Assembly (NCBI GenBank): GCA_016785225.1
Contig: JAFBJZ010000377.1
Span: 3,472,001 to 3,536,000, forward strand
Direction: 5' to 3'
DNA: 64,000 bases
Source: Psettodes erumei
Lineage: Eukaryota; Chordata; Actinopteri; Pleuronectiformes; Psettodidae
The translations under genes and the position numbers were made by a program. The notes beneath the pieces are model-generated. The model was not told the DNA's origin and searched no databases. It saw only the letters and a list, made by a program, of their open reading frames with translations. Positions 60,092 through 64,000 of the stretch are shown piece by piece; position 1 is the stretch's first letter; each line of letters opens with the position of its first letter.

Positions 60092-63000
60092 CTGCGGTCG
60101 GAAAAAAAAGAGGGAGGGAGAGAATTACAAACAAACAAGTTACTCAACAAGGCAATTATTCCAGAGCTGTTTCGTCACCGCATTCCTCGTCATCCCCGCC
60201 CACCGACCACCACGCGCTTCTAACACTGGCCGCAGTGTGCAGGGGGTCGCCACCTCGACTGGAATCTGCCCTGCGATAACCCACGTTTGCTGCTCGTTAT
60301 CATCTGCACCTCGAGGTTTCCTTTCCTTCCCTGAACGCCGCGTTTCGTGAGGGCTGGTGGAAAGTTCACGCGCGGTGGCCCGTTCAAAGGGCGGCGCCCG
60401 GCGTTAAACTTCCAGGCGATGAGCGGCTCCGCGGTGTTCCTCACAAGATAGTGTCATAAAACGCATGAAGTGCTGCTTCCAGACCAGGAGAAAATGTTGA
60501 GGCGGGGTTGTTTTAGGACGTGTCAGTGTTTTCCATGGTCCTACTGACAGGGGGGAGGAAGGCCTGCCGGGTTGGTTCGGTTCCCCTCCCAGCCTGCCCC
60601 ACCCCCCCACCCCCACCACTAGCTGGGGCTCTTTCATGGCTAATAGTGACTCACACGCGCTTTTAATGGCTTGGAAGCGAGCATCCTCAGCCAGGCCTTT
60701 CACGTTGATGGATGCAGACTTTGTAAAAACAACAACCGTTAAAAAAAAAAAGGTGCCACTGAACACCCACAGCTGTAAAGTGTGAATACAGAGCTTGTGG
60801 TGCGAATAACGCCCACAGGTACCCTCCCTCATCCCGGGAGAAGGGAAAAAAAAAAAAAGGAGCGTGTTTTATTATTACTGTTAACAGACCGATCTGACAT
60901 CATTGTGCTCGGCAACACAAAGGAGGAACACACACGCAGACAAAAGCGAGCAGTCACAGATGTGCACGCATGCTCACACACACAGAGTCTCCCTTAATGG
61001 CATTCTTCCTCAACACCAGTACTTTCCATCCCCATGTTTCCTGTGAATTAGTCAGAGTAGCCAGTTCTGCCTGGAAGCGAATTCCTCCGGCCCATCTGTG
61101 TGTTTGTGTTTGTGCAAACAATCTGGCTTTGAACGCAGCCCAGCGCACGTCCAATAACAGAGCCATCCTCCAATCCCATGGCTGCGGGAACCTGAGCCTG
61201 CTTAAGTCCATGTTTGGAGGTGAGCGTATTTTATTTTGTACATCTTTGCAAAAATGAATTTTGTTGCGTAATGGCCGGATTGGGTAAAACTGGACAGGAT
61301 TTAGCGGATCGCCGCGCGGCACGCTGCGAGCTGACCTTTAACTCGTCGGGAACGTTTAAAAAAAAAAAAAAAAGGGCCTGTCCCTGTGGTCTGAGCAGCA
61401 GCAGCAGCCGCAGCGCTCATACGATTAGCTGACATGATTCAATAACCTGCGCCCTCTTCCTGTCTCCATTTCCATCTGTGAGAGCCCAGCTCGACCACTG
61501 CCCCCCCCTCCTCTAAGTGGACTGGGTGTGGGGATGTGGTGACTCAGTGCTATGGATCCTCCCCTGGCTTTGGCCCAAGCTGTTGGGCCTGTACAGTATT
61601 GCTGCACCACCAGGCCCACTACCGGCCCATCCCTTAGGTTTTGCGTTTTTCTTCCTCTTTTTTTCCCCCCTGGCACTCGACCAGATGCCAACACCTCTTC
61701 CTGAAGACCTTTTCCCCTCTTATGCGTCTTTTTTTCTCCCTCCCTGTCTGTGTGACCTACTGTTCAGAGGAAACTCCCTGTGATTCACCGTCCACGGTGT
61801 CTTTTGTACAGGCTTTTCCATTGCCAGGCTTCCACTCTTAATAACAGCTTGTGGAGGTACGCGTGTATGCGTGCGCTCCCCCGCATGTTTTGGGGGAACG
61901 GGTGGTGCCCTGCTGGCAGTGGGCTGCTGGCACGAGCCGGTCAACCGCTCCCGCTGTTGTCCGGGCAGCTGGCCTCAGCACTGCGCTCCGCACAGGAGCA
62001 GGCGGGGAATATCTTTTGCTCTCGCTCGATGCCGTGACGCCCAGTGTATCCTTTCCTGTTCACACTGGGCGCAGTACGACCGGGGAGGCAAAGTCGCCAT
62101 CGCCGGTTACCGTCTCTCTGTGCCGGCGGCCCTTTGTATCGCCACCTTGCAGGTTTTGCGAGTCGGGCAATCTGTGAGCCGTGAGGTGCCCAGATAGTTC
62201 CTGAAGTAGCTTCTGTGCGTTCACCAAACGAAAGGTGCAAAAACCAGCTGTCACTCTGACAGATGGGGGTGACACACACACACACACACTCTCATACACG
62301 CGTCCATTCACCATGACACAAGCTCAAACACAAAGAGTCAGTGTGACACACACACCTCCTTTCTATAGGAGCACTGAGCTCCACAGAGAGCTGAACGCCC
62401 CTTCTCTTTGAGGCCGGACAAAAGACAGCAAGGCCTCGGGGCCGGGCCGTGTCTGGGGTGGGGGGTGGGGGGGGTGGGTGTAAACAACACCGGCCTCCCT
62501 CCACCCTGCGGACAAGGCGGGTCCACCATATGGCCCGGTGGCAGTAGGTGGCTGGGTACTCCTCCGCACCACAGAGAGCATTTAATCGCTCCGAGACACC
62601 GGGGACATGGAACATGGCTAGGTGTTGCCGCCAAGCATATAAATTATTCACCGCAGCGGATCGGATGTCCGTCAAGTTACTAAACATGCATCAGCAAACA
62701 AGAGCGTAACAGGAATAGGATAGGGCCCCAGCACGGTCCAACTACTTATTCGATACTTCCACCTCAATGGGGGAGGCTGTTTCCACATCAGCGGGCGTAT
62801 TGATGCAGACAAGGGGCTTACGCCCGTGGATTAAACTTTTCAGAGAGGCTGATGCGCCGGGCTAACTCCATAACAATTCAGCTTTACACTCCAATTACTG
62901 CGCCGCGTTGCAACGTGAAACTGCACCACAGCTCGATACCATATATGGGATATTTGATGACAGCGGGGGTGGAGGGGTGGGGGTAGGGGGGTGAAAGAGG

Positions 63001-64000
63001 TCGACAGCTTCTTGATTCCCTCGGGCCATTAATGATCTATCAAGCTTGATAATCAATGGATTAGCACGGGGCCTTCTTTTCCACATGCACACTCGGTTAC
63101 TTCTCCTTAGGTGACGTAGCCGGCGGGGGGGGGGGGGCTCTGTTTCATCAGCTGGATGCAGATGTCATAGTGCGTGCGGCTCCAGCATCTGGTGAAATCG
63201 GTTCGATCGGGGAGGTAACGCGGATGTTAATATACAGTCTTTTGCAAGTCACTGAGGCCCCGTGCGAGCGCACAGGTTTGCCATAGTTTACGTTGCTGCA
63301 GAATGATGCGGAACCTTTAAAAAAAATAAATAAAAAAAACACACACAAGCTGTGGAGCAGCATGACAGTACTGTAACATTTACATTTCCACAATAGGTGG
63401 TGCGGCGCCGGTTTGGGGAAAAACGCCGACTCAACTCGACAGCTGTCAATGCTCTGTGGCGGCGAGTTGGCAGAACGAGTTTCTCGGACAACCGGCCACA
63501 AAAGTGTGGCTCCTCATTTGCATAACACTGGAATTTGCGATGAGGCAACCAAACCGGCCGACGTAACACAAATAGACAAGGCAGCAGATAAAACGCCGGC
63601 GGCACGCAGTCGAGGCGGAACTGCGTCTCACGTCGCCTCCTGCAGCCCCGGCCGACACGGTCCAGCTATAACCGCATTATTACAGAAAACGATCAGTTCC
63701 CGTTGCGAAACACAAGACGAGATCCAGTTGTGCCACCCCGACACCCCCCCTCCCTCCAACCACCACCCCCCATCATGGCACGGCTCGGCACGGCAAGATG
63801 GTGCAGCCTTAAAAAAAAAAAGAGGGGGAGGGGGTACCAAACGCAGCACCAGTTCGTTTTCCGCCATTCGCGGGTTGATCGTGTTCGACGCGGCCGTTAC
63901 ATCGCAGAGACGGAAACGCGTCTCTCTTTCTCTGACATATGCGCAGGATCATGTCGGCTCCGTTCAGGAAAATGTCAGCGTGCGGCTCTCCCATGTTCCC
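60092..64000 (-). other. calm1: calmodulin intron 1 and possible promoter region
   Basis: No coding exon is seen between calmodulin exon 2 and the right edge. CpG density rises from about 63.1 kb to the end, with G runs at 63124-63137, compatible with the near side of a CpG-island promoter. No ATG followed directly by GT occurs on the minus strand within 63.0-64.0 kb, so the exon holding the initiator Met is probably beyond the window. Confidence 0.45.
62272..62289. repeat. short (CA)n microsatellite
   Basis: Nine CA units. Confidence 0.85.

Noticed and set aside
62310..62314. Minus-strand ATG directly followed by GTGAAT, candidate calmodulin exon 1
   Set aside because: It sits next to a CA microsatellite and lacks a CpG-rich 5' UTR context. 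ATG-GT occurs by chance often enough that it cannot be called. The same applies to ATG-GTATCG at 62938-62942.
63628..63867. Minus-strand frame starting with ATG GCG GAA in a CpG-rich area, considered as calmodulin exon 1
   Set aside because: The sequence after the ATG is not a splice donor and the peptide does not match calmodulin codon 2 onward.

Overview
This is vertebrate nuclear DNA, almost certainly from a ray-finned (teleost, probably percomorph) fish. Genes are split by short GT-AG introns, intergenic DNA is rich in microsatellites, and several short interspersed repeats look like ones common in teleost genomes. No bacterial operons, CRISPR arrays, phage or intact transposon ORFs are visible. 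The species and the 3R-duplicate (a/b) identity of each gene cannot be decided from the window.

Four protein-coding genes can be rebuilt exon by exon. (1) psma6, + strand, 11017-15115: 7 exons, 246 aa, proteasome 20S subunit alpha-6, complete. (2) nfkbia, - strand, 17037-18998: 6 exons, 307 aa, NF-kappaB inhibitor alpha, with a perfect kappaB site about 110 bp upstream of the start. (3) brms1l, + strand, 26003-30949: 10 exons, 324 aa, a SIN3/HDAC co-repressor subunit. Its sixth intron is a 118-bp AT-AC minor (U12-type) intron with a clear branch point. (4) calmodulin, calm1-like, - strand, 54316-60091: all residues except the initiator Met, which sits alone in an upstream exon not found with confidence here.

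Layout: 1-10.8 kb gene-free; psma6 and nfkbia convergent at 11-19 kb; 19.2-25.8 kb gene-free with a cluster of three partial copies of one repeat; brms1l at 26-31 kb with a 3' UTR reaching at least about 32.4 kb; about 20 kb gene-free (33-53.2 kb) with microsatellites, degenerate SINE-like repeats and AT-rich homeobox-type motif clusters that may be regulatory; calmodulin 3' UTR and exons at 53.27-60.1 kb; then calmodulin intron 1 or upstream DNA to the right edge, becoming CpG-rich near 63.1-64 kb.

The psma6 / nfkbia / brms1l order and orientation match the human 14q13 block, without INSM2 and RALGAPA1 between nfkbia and brms1l. CALM1 is also on human chromosome 14 but far away, so its position here reflects rearrangement within that linkage group. 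The genes are not an operon. nfkbia and the proteasome are linked in the NF-kappaB pathway, since phosphorylated IkappaB-alpha is ubiquitinated and destroyed by the 26S proteasome, but their adjacency is ancestral synteny rather than shown co-regulation. The most unusual observations are the compact AT-AC intron of brms1l and a CpG-rich, promoter-like patch inside brms1l intron 5 that could start a shorter isoform.
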